Origin: Shewanella khirikhana
GTDB taxonomy: Bacteria > Pseudomonadota > Gammaproteobacteria > Enterobacterales > Shewanellaceae
Length of the DNA stretch: 64,000 bases
NCBI RefSeq assembly: GCF_003957745.1
Contig: NZ_CP020373.1
Span: forward strand, 4,685,501-4,749,500
Direction: 5' to 3'
A program made the translations under genes and the position numbers. The notes beneath the pieces are model-generated. The model was given only the letters and a program-made list of their open reading frames with translations. It had not been told where the DNA came from and did no database searches. Shown piece by piece: positions 27,206 through 36,314 of this stretch. Position 1 is the stretch's first letter; each line of letters begins with the position of its first letter.

Positions 27206-28490
27206 ACACAGCGCCGCCTTTCATCACAAAGCTGACGTTTTCCAGCAGACGGATGTTGTCCAGCGGATTGCCATCCACCGCAATGATATCGGCCAGATAG
27301 CCGGGCTTGAGTTCACCAAGGTCCGGCTGCTTGAGCAGCGCTGCGCTGGTGAGGGTTGCCGCCTGAATCGCCTGCAGCGGCGTCATGCCGAATTCCACCA
27401 TGGTGGCAAACTGTTTGCCGTTGTCGCCATGGGGATAAATGGCGGCATCCGAGCCAAACACCATGCGGGCCCCGGCCTTGGTGGCCTTGCGGAAACTCTC
27501 TCGTTGAGCCTTGGATACCTGTTTCTCTTTGTTGATGTTCTCTTCGGGTACCCCATTGGCGGCACCGAAGGCGAGGGTGTATTCGGTGTTGTAGATATCG
27601 CAGCTCAGGTAGGTGCCGTTTTTCAGTGCCAGCTTGATGGCCTCATCATCGAGGAAGCTGCAATGCTCAATGCTGTCGATACCGGCGCGAATGGCCGCCT
27701 TGATGCCGCTGGTGCCGTGGGCATGGGCGGCAATGATCATCCCGCGCTGATGGGCTTCTTCGGCGGCGGCCCTGAGTTCATCCTCGGTGTACTGCTGCAC
27801 GCCCACCTTGGTGCCCTTGGAGAACACGCCGCCGGTGGCGCAAATCTTTAAGGTGTTGGCGCCGTATTTGATATTTTCCCGCGCCTTGGCGCGCACCGCC
27901 CAGGGGCCATCGGCCACGCCGCCCGCCACTGAGTGCATTTCGGGGGCGCTGAAGTTATCGTCGCAGTGGCCGCCGGTAATCGACAGCGCGTGGCCTGCAC
28001 TCCAGATGCGCGGGCCGGAGATTTCACCGGCGTTAATGCCATCGCGCACCGCAATCACGCTGTAGCCTGAATCCCCCAAATCCCGCACCGTGGTAAAGCC
28101 CGCTTCGAGGGTCTTTTTGGCGTTTTTTACCGCCTTGACCGTTTGCCGTGGCACCGAGTAGTTCATTGACTCGAGGAAGTTGTCTTCGGCATCGCTGCCA
28201 AGGTGCACGTGCATGTCCATCAGCCCCGGTAACAGGGTTTTACCTTTAAGTTCAATCAGCTCGCTGCCTTCCGGCACGGCAAGCTTGCCCTGAGTGCCAA
28301 GCTCGAGGATACGGCCATCTTCAATTTTCAGCACGGGATTTGGCATCAGTTTGCCGGTTTTGACATCCAGCAGCGCATCGGCGCTCAGATAAGTGGCTGC
28401 AAGGGCTGGCAGGGGGGACAGTGCCGTGATTAACGACAGACCGAGCAGGGATAAACGCTGCCTGGACGCATGGGGACGAGTGTTGTGCAT
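27195..28490 (-). CDS. Exported metal-dependent amidohydrolase (imidazolonepropionase/Xaa-Pro dipeptidase-like)
   Basis: A 431-residue protein with signal peptide (cleavage near LPALAA) and the amidohydrolase barrel: metal motif MDMHVHLGS (HxH), a lysine in NTLKICATGGV, a histidine in IIAAHAHGTSG, another in SIEHCSFLDD, and the catalytic aspartate in MVFGSDAAIYPHG. This is the complete two-metal set of the superfamily. Exported members from Shewanella-like genomes have been linked to hydrolysis of acyl-amino acids or Xaa-Pro dipeptides; the substrate here cannot be stated. Monocistronic, convergent with the 97-residue gene. Confidence 0.9.
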   Translation of the reverse strand: MHNTRPHASRQRLSLLGLSLITALSPLPALAATYLSADALLDVKTGKLMPNPVLKIEDGRILELGTQGKLAVPEGSELIELKGKTLLPGLMDMHVHLGSDAEDNFLESMNYSVPRQTVKAVKNAKKTLEAGFTTVRDLGDSGYSVIAVRDGINAGEISGPRIWSAGHALSITGGHCDDNFSAPEMHSVAGGVADGPWAVRAKARENIKYGANTLKICATGGVFSKGTKVGVQQYTEDELRAAAEEAHQRGMIIAAHAHGTSGIKAAIRAGIDSIEHCSFLDDEAIKLALKNGTYLSCDIYNTEYTLAFGAANGVPEENINKEKQVSKAQRESFRKATKAGARMVFGSDAAIYPHGDNGKQFATMVEFGMTPLQAIQAATLTSAALLKQPDLGELKPGYLADIIAVDGNPLDNIRLLENVSFVMKGGAVFKN

Positions 28491-28622
28491 GGGACGCTCT
28501 TTTGATTGTTATTGTAAAAAACGCGTTAAAACGATTCCTGAGCATATCCCAGTGGCGGCGGGCGAACAACGCTGCCGCCGCGCCAAAATGGTTGGGTTCA
28601 GGCCAATGTGGCCGTTAACAGA

Positions 28623-29225
28623 TCAGCGGCAGGCGATGCGCTTGAGGGTGCCTTGCGAAAAGTAATAAAAGGCGTCCTGGGGTTTGTCCTGAGCCCACAT
28701 GGCCTGATTATCCAGCCCCAGCAGCAAAGCGCGCAGCACCACGCCGGTCACGCCATGGGAAACCACAATCACTTTGGATGGGGTGGCCGGATCCTTGAGC
28801 CAGTCATGCAGCCTGGTCTGAATACTTTCGAGCGGCTCGGCTCCCGGAGCATCCAGATACCAGCCCGGTTTGTTGGCAAGGCCGGGGTTGGCGGCGTGGA
28901 TATCGGGAATATGGCCATGTTCCCACTCCCCAAGCCCGGCTTCCTTGACCCTGTCATCGGCGCTCACAGCGCCTGGTTCGCGGCCAAGCGCGCCCGCAAC
29001 AATGGTGGCAGTTTGCATGGCGCGCCCAAGGGGGCTCGACACTATGGCAAAGTCGTTCAGTTCGGCGATGTTTAACTCCCCGGCAAGGCTCTTTAAGGTA
29101 TTGCCATAGGCCAGCGCCTGGGCTTCACCCTGCGCAGTTAAGGGCGAGTTACAGTGCCCCTGCAAGCGCCGCTGGGCGTTAAATTCGGTTTGGCCGTGAC
29201 GAAGGATAAAAAGTTCTGAAACCAT
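28623..29225 (-). CDS. Histidine phosphatase family protein (phosphoglycerate mutase-like)
   Basis: A 200-residue protein with the RHG catalytic motif near the N-terminus (LFILRHGQTEFNAQRRLQG), the second active-site arginine in SSPLGRAMQTA, a catalytic glutamate in EAGLGEWEHG, and the second histidine in VIVVSHGVTG. Members are phosphatases or phosphoglycerate mutases; without a cofactor loop typical of GpmA it is more likely a phosphatase (GpmB/CobC-like). Start 29225 is chosen because the motif begins right after; the longer frame to 29309 adds only low-complexity sequence. No operon partner. Confidence 0.9.
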   Translation of the reverse strand: MVSELFILRHGQTEFNAQRRLQGHCNSPLTAQGEAQALAYGNTLKSLAGELNIAELNDFAIVSSPLGRAMQTATIVAGALGREPGAVSADDRVKEAGLGEWEHGHIPDIHAANPGLANKPGWYLDAPGAEPLESIQTRLHDWLKDPATPSKVIVVSHGVTGVVLRALLLGLDNQAMWAQDKPQDAFYYFSQGTLKRIACR

Positions 29226-29374
29226 AGGGACGACTGGGCTTTCATACGCGAAAACGGGTGGCGGCAGTGTATCACAATCACCCCCAGCCGCAGCCAGCTT
29301 GTGGCGCAACTGAGCCCTTGCTACATTGAGCTTGGTGGCAACCTTTATTCAGCCAAACAGAACAGGGAGGAAAA

Positions 29375-29653
29375 TTGAAGACAAAACAAGAGGAAGCAAC
29401 GCAAGTTAAACTGCGTGGGAACTGGCACGTAACCCGCGCGGGCTTTTGGGTGTTTGGCCTTGGGTGCTTGATCATGTTGCCATTCTTGGCCCTGCCGGAT
29501 TTGTATCCTGCGGCTTTTGAAGGCGACCTTAATGTACTGGCGTCGTTCCCGCTGCGAGCCCTGCTGGGACTGCCAGCCATGCTGTTTATGCTTGGAGTGG
29601 AGCGCTTACTGCTTAGAAACGGTATCGTACTGCTGAGCCCGCCACAAAAATAA
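29375..29653 (+). CDS. Small two-helix membrane protein, TTG start
   Basis: A 92-residue protein with a basic N-terminus and two hydrophobic segments (about residues 27-49, GFWVFGLGCLIMLPFLAL, and 66-87, ALLGLPAMLFMLGVERLLL). A strong GGGAGG ends 4 bases before a TTG codon and no ATG is available, so TTG is the start. The product is unknown; it is divergent from the histidine phosphatase gene and convergent with hslU. Confidence 0.72.
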   Translation: MKTKQEEATQVKLRGNWHVTRAGFWVFGLGCLIMLPFLALPDLYPAAFEGDLNVLASFPLRALLGLPAMLFMLGVERLLLRNGIVLLSPPQK

Positions 29654-29673
29654 AGCCGGGTTTCCCCGGCTTT
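29652..29673 (-). terminator. Terminator after hslU
   Basis: AAAGCCGGG (29652-29660) pairs with CCCGGCTTT (29665-29673). Read leftward it is followed by ATTTTTG, so it fits the end of the hslVU transcript better than the small gene on the other strand. Confidence 0.75.
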
Positions 29674-29695
29674 ACTGTGCTTTCACTCAAACTGC

Positions 29696-31018
29696 TTACA
29701 GAATAAAGCGGCTTAAGTCTTCGTCCTGCACCAGGTTATCCAGATGCGCATTCACATATTCGGCATCTATGGTGAATTTGCTGCCGGACTTGTCGCTGGC
29801 TTCGAAGGAAATGTCTTCCATCAACCTTTCCATGACCGTGTGCAGACGGCGGGCGCCGATGTTTTCGGTGCGCTCGTTCACCTGCCAGGCGGCCTGGGCG
29901 ATGCGGTCGATGCCGGTCTCGGTAAACTCGATGGTCACGCCTTCGGTGGCCATCAGTGCCACATATTGCTCGGTGAGAGAGGCATGGGGCTCGGTGAGAA
30001 TGCGCTTGAAGTCAGAGGCGGTGAGGGCATCCAGCTCAACCCGAATTGGCAGGCGGCCCTGCAGCTCGGGGATAAGATCCGATGGCTTGGCCATCTGGAA
30101 TGCGCCCGAGGCGATAAACAGGATATGGTCGGTTTTCACCATGCCGTGCTTGGTGTTGACTGTGCAGCCTTCCACCAATGGCAGCAGGTCGCGCTGTACC
30201 CCTTCGCGGGATACATCGGGGCCTGAGGTTTCGCCGCGCTTACAGATTTTGTCGATTTCATCGATAAAGACGATACCGTGCTGCTCCACCAGTTCGATGG
30301 CCTTTTCTTTCAGATCTTCCTGATTCACCAGCTTGGCGGCTTCTTCATCCACCAGTTGCTTGAGGGCATCTTTGATCTTCATCTTTTTGCGCTTGGCAGG
30401 GGCCTGACCCATGTTCTGGAACAGGCTCTGCAGCTGGTTGGTCATTTCTTCCATGCCGGGGGGCGACATGATTTCTACGCCAATCTGCGGGCCTGAGATG
30501 TCGATTTCGATTTCTTTATCGTCCAGCTGACCTTCACGCAGTTTTTTGCGGAAGATCTGACGGCTGGCAGAGTTGTCGTCGCTGTTGTCCCAGTCGTTTT
30601 TCGGGCGTGGCAGCAGCGCGTCCAGTACCCGCTCCTCAGCAGCCTCTTCGGCGCGGGCGCGGCACTTTTTCATTTCCACTTCGCGGGTGAGCTTGATGGC
30701 GCTGTCGGTCAGATCGCGAATGATCTGTTCCACTTCTTTGCCCACATAGCCCACTTCGGTGAACTTGGTGGCTTCGACCTTGATAAAGGGCGCGTTGGCG
30801 AGCTTGGCCAGGCGGCGGGCAATTTCAGTTTTACCCACGCCGGTAGGGCCAATCATCAGGATATTCTTGGGGGTCACTTCGTGACGCAGGGCGGCGTCCA
30901 GCTGCATGCGGCGCCAGCGGTTACGCAGGGCCACGGCCACGCTGCGTTTGGCTTTCTGCTGACCAATGATATGGGCGTCCAGCTCGTGAACAATCTCGCG
31001 GGGAGTCATTTCAGACAT
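29696..31018 (-). CDS. hslU: HslU, ATPase subunit of the HslUV (ClpYQ) protease
   Basis: A 440-residue AAA+ unfoldase: [19 protein letters not shown]-terminus, Walker [10 protein letters not shown], pore loop [17 protein letters not shown], Walker [10 protein letters not shown], and an intact C-terminus ending LSRFIL, used to insert into HslV. It recognises and unfolds proteins for HslV in the cytoplasm, mainly under heat stress. It follows hslV with a 9-bp gap, so the two are one transcript. Confidence 0.98.
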   Translation of the reverse strand: MSEMTPREIVHELDAHIIGQQKAKRSVAVALRNRWRRMQLDAALRHEVTPKNILMIGPTGVGKTEIARRLAKLANAPFIKVEATKFTEVGYVGKEVEQIIRDLTDSAIKLTREVEMKKCRARAEEAAEERVLDALLPRPKNDWDNSDDNSASRQIFRKKLREGQLDDKEIEIDISGPQIGVEIMSPPGMEEMTNQLQSLFQNMGQAPAKRKKMKIKDALKQLVDEEAAKLVNQEDLKEKAIELVEQHGIVFIDEIDKICKRGETSGPDVSREGVQRDLLPLVEGCTVNTKHGMVKTDHILFIASGAFQMAKPSDLIPELQGRLPIRVELDALTASDFKRILTEPHASLTEQYVALMATEGVTIEFTETGIDRIAQAAWQVNERTENIGARRLHTVMERLMEDISFEASDKSGSKFTIDAEYVNAHLDNLVQDEDLSRFIL

Positions 31019-31027
31019 GATGATTCC

Positions 31028-31552
31028 TCAGTAACTCAGTTCTTCGATGGTCTTGAACTGGTTGGTGAATACGCAAATATCGCCGGCGATGGTCAGTGAC
31101 TTTTCGGCAATCTCGAGGGCGCCAAGGTCGGTGTTCTCGAGCAGCGCAGTGGCGGCGGCCTGGGCGAAGTTACCGCCTGAGCCGATGGCAATCAGGTCGT
31201 TTTCGGGCTGCACTACGTCGCCGTTACCGGTAATGATGAGTGAGCTTTCGGCATCGGCCACGGCCAGCAGGGCCTCGAGTTTTCTCAGCATGCGGTCGGT
31301 GCGCCAGTCTTTGGCCAGCTCCACCGCGGCGCGCATCAAATGGCCCTGGTGCATTTCCAGCTTGGCTTCAAAGCGCTCGAACAGGGTGAAAGCATCGGCG
31401 GTGCCACCGGCAAATCCGGCCAATACCTTGCCGTGGTACAGGCGGCGTACCTTGCGGGCATTGCCCTTCATCACGGTATTGCCGAGGGAGACCTGGCCAT
31501 CACCTGCGATGACCACCTGATTGTTACGGCGGACGGATACGATAGTAGTCAC
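31028..31552 (-). CDS. hslV: HslV, threonine peptidase subunit of HslUV
   Basis: A 174-residue proteasome-like peptidase. The start is a GTG at 31552, which puts the catalytic Thr as residue 2 ([20 protein letters not shown]); the open frame upstream (to 31633) is in the promoter region and would bury this Thr. AGAGGAT upstream is the ribosome site. [17 protein letters not shown] and the other core segments are intact. Forms a dodecamer capped by HslU. Confidence 0.97.
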
Positions 31553-31707
31553 AATGGATCCTCTTTTAGCGTCCGAAGGATAGGCCTTCGGGGACGGATA
31601 GAGCTTATATGGGGTCGTGCGCCCGCTTTTCAAGTGAGTAAGAATTTCGAGAGGCGAAAAAGAAAGGCCGCCCGCAGGCGACCTTATTGATGTAACGGCT
31701 TAAGCCG

Positions 31708-32271
31708 TTATTGCCACAGCCAGATTTGGCAGGTGTTCATGCCAATGGCCTGCAGTTTGTGGCGGGCGCGCTCTGCATCACGTTTGCGCTCGTAGGGGCC
31801 AAGTACCACCTTGTACCAGGCGCCGTTGCTGCCCTGGGCCTTGCGGATTTGTGCTTCCATGCCCTGGAAGGCGATAACTGCCTTCATCTTCTCGGCCTGT
31901 GCCTCTTCGCGGAAAGAGCCGCACTGCATCTGATACGGGCCTGTGGCGCGCAGGGTGTCCTGCTTGGGAACATCCACTTCAACCTGCTTGTTTTCAAGCT
32001 CTTGCAGATAGGTCCATTCTTCCTGCGGCTTGGGCGGCAGGGCGTTTGGATCCTTCTTTGGCTTGCTGGATTTGGTTTCGGCTTTGGCTTCCACTCTGGG
32101 CTCTTCCTTATCGGCGCTGCCCTTGATGGTCCACAGGAAATAGCCAAAGCCCAGCACCAGTACCAGTACCGCAATCAGCGCAACCCAGGGTTTACGCCGG
32201 GGCGCGGGGGCACCCTTGCGGCCGCCACGGCCTTTACCCCGTGGCGCTCGATTGGCGTAATCACGACTCAT
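31708..32271 (-). CDS. ftsN: FtsN-like cell division protein with SPOR domain
   Basis: A 187-residue bitopic protein: very basic cytoplasmic tail (residues 1-28), one membrane helix (about 29-48, WVALIAVLVLVLGFGYFLW), a Lys/Glu/Pro-rich periplasmic linker, and a C-terminal SPOR domain (about 115-187, YQMQCGSFREEAQAEKMKAVIAFQG split, WYKVVLGPYERKRDAERARHKL). SPOR domains bind denuded septal glycan; FtsN triggers constriction. It lies 3 bp after argS and just before hslV, an arrangement conserved in this group of bacteria. Shorter than E. coli FtsN but with the essential parts. Confidence 0.9.
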   Translation of the reverse strand: MSRDYANRAPRGKGRGGRKGAPAPRRKPWVALIAVLVLVLGFGYFLWTIKGSADKEEPRVEAKAETKSSKPKKDPNALPPKPQEEWTYLQELENKQVEVDVPKQDTLRATGPYQMQCGSFREEAQAEKMKAVIAFQGMEAQIRKAQGSNGAWYKVVLGPYERKRDAERARHKLQAIGMNTCQIWLWQ

Positions 32272-32274
32272 GGG

Positions 32275-34020
32275 TTACATGCGCTCCAGTGTCTCTATGC
32301 CCAGCAGTGACAGACCCTGCTTGAGGGTGTCGGCGGTCAGGCGCGACAGCAGCAGACGGCTGTCACGGGCGGTTTCACTGTCGGCGCTGAGCACTGGGCA
32401 GGCTTCGTAGAAGCTGGAGAAGGCGCCGGCCAACTCGTACAGGTAACCACAGAGGATGTGCGGCTGGCCCTTGTCCACCATGCGAGCAAGGATTTCACCG
32501 AACTGGGCCAGTTTGTTGCCCAGTTCTTTCTCTTTGTCGTGATCCAGCACCAGCTCGGCGCTGGTCAGGTCGATGTTTTCGGCTTTCTTGAAGATACCGG
32601 CTACACGGGTGTAGGCATACAGCAGGTAGGGGGCTGTGTTGCCTTCGAAGCTCAGCATCTGCTCGAAGCTGAAGATGTAATCGCTGCTGCGGTTCTTGGA
32701 CAGGTCGGCGTATTTCACAGAAGCAATGCCAACCACGCGGGCGATTTCTTTGACTTCGGCCTCATCCATATCCGGGTTCTTGCTGCGAACCAGCTGCTCG
32801 GCACGTTCAACGGCTTCATCGAGCAGGTCAACCAGCTTCACCACGCCGCCGGAACGGGTCTTGAAGGGGCGGCCGTCTTCGCCGTTCATGGTGCCAAAGC
32901 CCATGTGCTCAAGGGTCATGTTGTCACGTACGAAACCGGCGGTGCGGGCCAGGCTGAACACCTGCTGGAAGTGCAGTGCCTGACGCAGATCCACAAAGTA
33001 GAGCACGCGATCGGCATTCAGGGTGCTGGAGCGGTAGCGCATGGCGGCCAGATCGGTCGTGGCATACAGGAAGCCGCCATCGGCCTTCTGGATGATCACC
33101 GGCAGTGGCTCGCCGTCTTTGTTGCGGAACTCTTCCTGGAACACCACCTTGGCGCCGTCGCTGATGGCGAGCAGGCCCTTGGCATCGAGATCGGCTACAA
33201 CCTGCGCCAGATCGGCGTTGTAGGCGCTCTCGCCGTGTACGTCTTTGCGGGTCAGACTCACGCCCAGACGGGCATAGACTTCATGGCAGTGGCTCAGGGA
33301 GATGTCGTTAAACTCGCGCCACAGCTTGTTGCAGTACTCATCACCGCTTTGCAGCTCAACCACCAATTGGCGGGCACGGGTGGCGAATTCGTCGGATTCA
33401 TCGAAGCGCAGCTTGGCGGCGCGGTAGAAACTTTCAAGATCTGACAGCTCCAGATTGGCCTTGTCGTCGCCCTGGGCGCGCAGCTCTTCCATGTAGGCCA
33501 GCAGCATGCCGAACTGGGTACCCCAGTCACCTACGTGGTTTTGACGGATGACATTGTGGCCGAGGAATTCCAGCGCGCGCACTACGCTGTCACCGATGAT
33601 GGTGGAGCGCAGGTGACCTACGTGCATTTCCTTGGCGAGGTTGGGGGAAGAGTAGTCCACCACCACGGTTTGAGCTGCGGCGGCTTTTACGCCCAGCATG
33701 GCATCGCCGAGCGCGGCCTTGAGCTGATTGGCCAGGGCGTTGTCGTCGATAAAGAAGTTGATAAAGCCAGGGCCGGCAATCTCGACCTTGGCTACCTGCG
33801 CCGAGGCAGGCAGGTTGTCGATGATCAGCTGCGCCAATTCACGTGGCGGCTTACCGGCAACCTTGGTCAGCATCATGGCCAGATTGGTGGCCAGATCGCC
33901 ATGGCTCTTGTCCTTGGTTCGGTCGACCTGAATACGCGCTTCAAAGTCGGCGGGCACTATGCCCTGGGCTTTCAAGGATTCAAGGGTTTGTTCCAGCAAG
34001 GATTGAATGAGTTCTTTCAT
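32275..34020 (-). CDS. argS: Arginyl-tRNA synthetase
   Basis: A 581-residue class I synthetase that joins arginine to tRNA-Arg. The HIGH motif reads [12 protein letters not shown], and the KMSKS equivalent is the [10 protein letters not shown] typical of bacterial ArgS, which lacks the canonical lysine motif. N-terminal Arg-N domain ([16 protein letters not shown] onward) and C-terminal anticodon-binding domain are complete. The 280 bp to the right hold its promoter region and the leader of the divergent DUF2589 cluster. Confidence 0.98.
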   Translation of the reverse strand: MKELIQSLLEQTLESLKAQGIVPADFEARIQVDRTKDKSHGDLATNLAMMLTKVAGKPPRELAQLIIDNLPASAQVAKVEIAGPGFINFFIDDNALANQLKAALGDAMLGVKAAAAQTVVVDYSSPNLAKEMHVGHLRSTIIGDSVVRALEFLGHNVIRQNHVGDWGTQFGMLLAYMEELRAQGDDKANLELSDLESFYRAAKLRFDESDEFATRARQLVVELQSGDEYCNKLWREFNDISLSHCHEVYARLGVSLTRKDVHGESAYNADLAQVVADLDAKGLLAISDGAKVVFQEEFRNKDGEPLPVIIQKADGGFLYATTDLAAMRYRSSTLNADRVLYFVDLRQALHFQQVFSLARTAGFVRDNMTLEHMGFGTMNGEDGRPFKTRSGGVVKLVDLLDEAVERAEQLVRSKNPDMDEAEVKEIARVVGIASVKYADLSKNRSSDYIFSFEQMLSFEGNTAPYLLYAYTRVAGIFKKAENIDLTSAELVLDHDKEKELGNKLAQFGEILARMVDKGQPHILCGYLYELAGAFSSFYEACPVLSADSETARDSRLLLSRLTADTLKQGLSLLGIETLERM

Positions 34021-34192
34021 CGGCCTGTATCTACTGACTGCAAGGATTAACGGGAATAACCGCGCATTGTAGCCTCTGGGGCCCCCGGCTGGCTATTGGT
34101 TGAAAGAACTTTTTGAGCAAAAACGCAAGGCTTTTCCTCTTCCGGGGCCGCTAACGGCCATTCCTATCAGTTTTCTGTGCTGGATGGTTCTA

Positions 34193-34279
34193 CCGGGTGA
34201 GGCTGCTCACCCGGCTGGGCGATGTTGCCCGCAGCGCCACAGGCGTAGGCTGCATCTTAAGGATTAACCCCTCAGGGGT
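34193..34279 (+). promoter_or_regulatory. Three tandem hairpins in the leader of the DUF2589 cluster
   Basis: Stem 1: CCGGGTGAG (34193-34201) with CTCACCCGG (34206-34214). Stem 2: GGGC (34217-34220) with GCCC (34227-34230). Stem 3: ACCCC (34267-34271) with GGGGT (34275-34279), which competes with TAACCC/GGGTTA (34265-34270 with 34280-34285). The last lies 12 bases before the GGAGG ribosome site. None has a T-run, so simple termination is unlikely; a translation-controlling leader or operators are alternatives. Confidence 0.5.
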
Positions 34280-34300
34280 GGGTTAGCCAAGGAGGACAAG

Positions 34301-34816
34301 ATGATGGATTTACATGCGCTGGTCAGCGCGGTGCAGCTCAGTGTATCTGCCGCAGGGCAGGCGCTGCAGGAGCAAAACAATCAACTGCTTGGACGTTTTT
34401 TTGAGCCGCTCGAGCCCACAGAAGATGCGCCGCAAACTCTGTCACTCAGCACGGTTGGGGTAGCAACAGCGCTCAAGCCCAAATGCGTGACCCTGATGTA
34501 TCCGCAGGAGACTGCGACCGGGCTGACCGATGTGCCTGTGACTGTGCCGCTGATTTCGCTGGTACCCATCAGCGCGGCCCGTATTCAGGAAGTGCGGTTT
34601 TCAACCCAATTGGAAGTGGGAATGGATGATAACGGCGCCATGCAGGTTGCCTTTCCGTCCCGCTCCGGCTCCGCCCTGTTTGGCGGCGCCAAGTCTGCGT
34701 CGAACAGCCATCTCGCGACACTGGAGATAGTGCTGAACGACAGTACCAATCCCGAGGGCCTGCAATTGCTGGTGGAGGGATATGAGAGAGCGCTGCGGGC
34801 CCAAATCCCTGGGTAA
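34301..34816 (+). CDS. DUF2589-like protein, first gene of the cluster
   Basis: A 171-residue protein without signal peptide. It starts with an amphipathic helix (LHALVSAVQLSVSAAGQALQEQN) and continues with VPLISLVPISAARIQEVRFSTQLEV, which aligns with the PLLTLIPLNALGVDSVQVDFDMEV stretch of the next gene product, so the two are divergent relatives. The second is a typical DUF2589 protein; this one is a shorter, diverged version. GGAGG precedes the ATG. First of five rightward genes (34301-37232) with short gaps. No function is known for the family. Confidence 0.75.
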   Translation: MMDLHALVSAVQLSVSAAGQALQEQNNQLLGRFFEPLEPTEDAPQTLSLSTVGVATALKPKCVTLMYPQETATGLTDVPVTVPLISLVPISAARIQEVRFSTQLEVGMDDNGAMQVAFPSRSGSALFGGAKSASNSHLATLEIVLNDSTNPEGLQLLVEGYERALRAQIPG

Positions 34817-34865
34817 GGCGGCATAACGTCCACATGGACAAGGCAAGATAATAAGGAGAGTTATC

Positions 34866-35534
34866 ATGGCAAATCCCACAGTCGATACCGGACCCGCATT
34901 GGTGTCCATGGCACAGCAATTCAGTGGCTTACCTATGCGGTCATTGATTGGCGGTCCGCTGAATGCGGCGGCCCAGGCCAACAGTATGATGGCGGTGACC
35001 CAGACCAAATTTATGCTCGACACCTGCTTTAACAAATCGGGCACAGATGGGGATGCCACGCTCGAACCCATTATGGTGACTATGCAAATCACCCGTACTG
35101 TGTTTGAAGAAGAAACGGACAAGGGCGGCCAGACCACGGTGACCCCGACGCCAGTCAACACCACCTTTGATCTGCCGCTGCTGACCTTAATTCCCCTCAA
35201 TGCGCTAGGAGTGGATTCGGTGCAGGTGGATTTCGACATGGAAGTGAAGTCCAGTTACACCAACGAAAGCTCCACCAACAGCTCAAGCGAAACACAGGCT
35301 GCGGCCAGTTTCGATGCCAAGCTGGGTGAGGGCTGGTGGTCAGTAGAGGTCAAAGGCAGCGTGAGCTACGACAGCAAGACCAGCTCATCGAATTCGGCCA
35401 GCTACCAAAAGAGCAACAGCGCCAAGTACACGGTGAGTGTGCACGCGGGGCAACTGCCGCTGCCCCAGGGCGTAACCACCATCATTCAGGCCTACACCAA
35501 TGCCATTTCAGCCAACCCCAAAACCGCTGGCTGA
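34866..35534 (+). CDS. DUF2589 domain protein
   Basis: A 222-residue protein that matches the DUF2589 pattern: an N-terminal MRSLIGGPLNAAAQANSMMAV helix, then beta strands with PLLTLIPLNALGVDSVQVDF, then a long Ser/Thr-rich region (residues about 125-195, NESSTNSSSETQ, SKTSSSNSASYQKSNSAKY). No signal peptide or membrane helix. AAGGAGAG ends 5 bases before the ATG. It lies 49 bp after its diverged partner. The Ser-rich part suggests a filament or surface-exposed repeat, but this is only an impression. Confidence 0.82.
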   Translation: MANPTVDTGPALVSMAQQFSGLPMRSLIGGPLNAAAQANSMMAVTQTKFMLDTCFNKSGTDGDATLEPIMVTMQITRTVFEEETDKGGQTTVTPTPVNTTFDLPLLTLIPLNALGVDSVQVDFDMEVKSSYTNESSTNSSSETQAAASFDAKLGEGWWSVEVKGSVSYDSKTSSSNSASYQKSNSAKYTVSVHAGQLPLPQGVTTIIQAYTNAISANPKTAG

Positions 35535-35599
35535 CGGATGAGTAAGCCCGGGGCCGCCAGTCGGCCCCTTATCGAGTGGATGACCCAAGGAGAGACGAG

Positions 35600-35818
35600 A
35601 TGAAACACCAGATCCCCTGCCCGGACTGCAATGCCCCGATTTTCCTCGAAATGCAGCAGCTGCTCGCGGGCCAGCGGTTTTGCTGCGCCAATTGCAACGC
35701 CGTGTTGTCGCTGTCGGTGCAGAGTCGGCCGCTGGTGGCCGATACCATGGCGGCGCTGATGGAGCTTAAGCAGCAAGCCGCCCGGACCCGTGGCGATGGG
35801 AGGGACCGCCATGGATAA
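35600..35818 (+). CDS. Small zinc-ribbon protein
   Basis: A 72-residue protein with two zinc-binding knuckles, CPDCNAPIF and CCANCNAV, about 20 residues apart, and a helical, basic tail (ALMELKQQAARTRGDGRDRH). Such ribbons bind nucleic acid or protein. Start 35600 is chosen because AAGGAG lies 8-13 bases upstream. It overlaps the next gene by 8 bp, so translation of the two is likely coupled. Confidence 0.78.
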   Translation: MKHQIPCPDCNAPIFLEMQQLLAGQRFCCANCNAVLSLSVQSRPLVADTMAALMELKQQAARTRGDGRDRHG

Positions 35819-36266
35819 ATGGAGTTTTTTAGCCACAGTGCTGGAAGACGACGGGCGGATTTCCGAGGCCATTGCCACCGGCGCCGCCTGGGAGATCTGG
35901 ATGCAGGTTGAGCTGATGATTGCCTGCCGGCGTCTTGGTTGGTCTGTGGCCCGAGAGCTGCCGTATCCCGCACCGCTGGAGCGCAAAAGGCTGGACATGA
36001 TGTTCTCAGACGGCCGCGAAAAAGTGGCGCTGGAGCTGAAAGTGGAAAGCGCCCAAACCTCGGGGGATGCCCTAATGGCCAAGGTGGAAGATGACAGCCA
36101 CAAGCTGGCGCTGTACCCGCAATCGCCGGGACTCAGTCGCTGGCTGCTGGTGCTGGGTTATTCCTGGCCGGTGCGCTGCGCCATGGAAGATTTGGAGCGG
36201 CAGCAGCCCGAAAGGGTGATATTGCGTATCCGTGGCGGCATAGCCGCTATGCTTTGGGAGATCTGA
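35811..36266 (+). CDS. PD-(D/E)XK nuclease-like protein of the DUF2589 cluster
   Basis: A 151-residue protein. The central part KRLDMMFSDGREKVALELKVE gives an Asp, a turn, then E-x-K (ELK) on the next strand, the PD-(D/E)XK nuclease pattern; an upstream Glu on helix 1 (WEIWMQVELMIACRRLGW) fits the usual first acidic residue. Later VLGYSWPVRCAMEDLERQQ adds a helix-strand unit as in this fold. The start at 35811 follows GGAGGG in the 3' end of the zinc-ribbon gene. It may be a real nuclease or a degenerate structural copy. No known name; assignment by fold pattern only. Confidence 0.6.
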   Translation: MDKWSFLATVLEDDGRISEAIATGAAWEIWMQVELMIACRRLGWSVARELPYPAPLERKRLDMMFSDGREKVALELKVESAQTSGDALMAKVEDDSHKLALYPQSPGLSRWLLVLGYSWPVRCAMEDLERQQPERVILRIRGGIAAMLWEI

Positions 36267-36314
36267 GGCGCAAGCGCCCCGGGTCGCCCTGAGACAACGA
36301 CAAGGAGAAAACTC

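Noticed and set aside
32458..33444. 328-codon open frame antisense to argS
   Set aside because: ArgS is certain on the other strand; the antisense product has no domain and is a codon-bias shadow.
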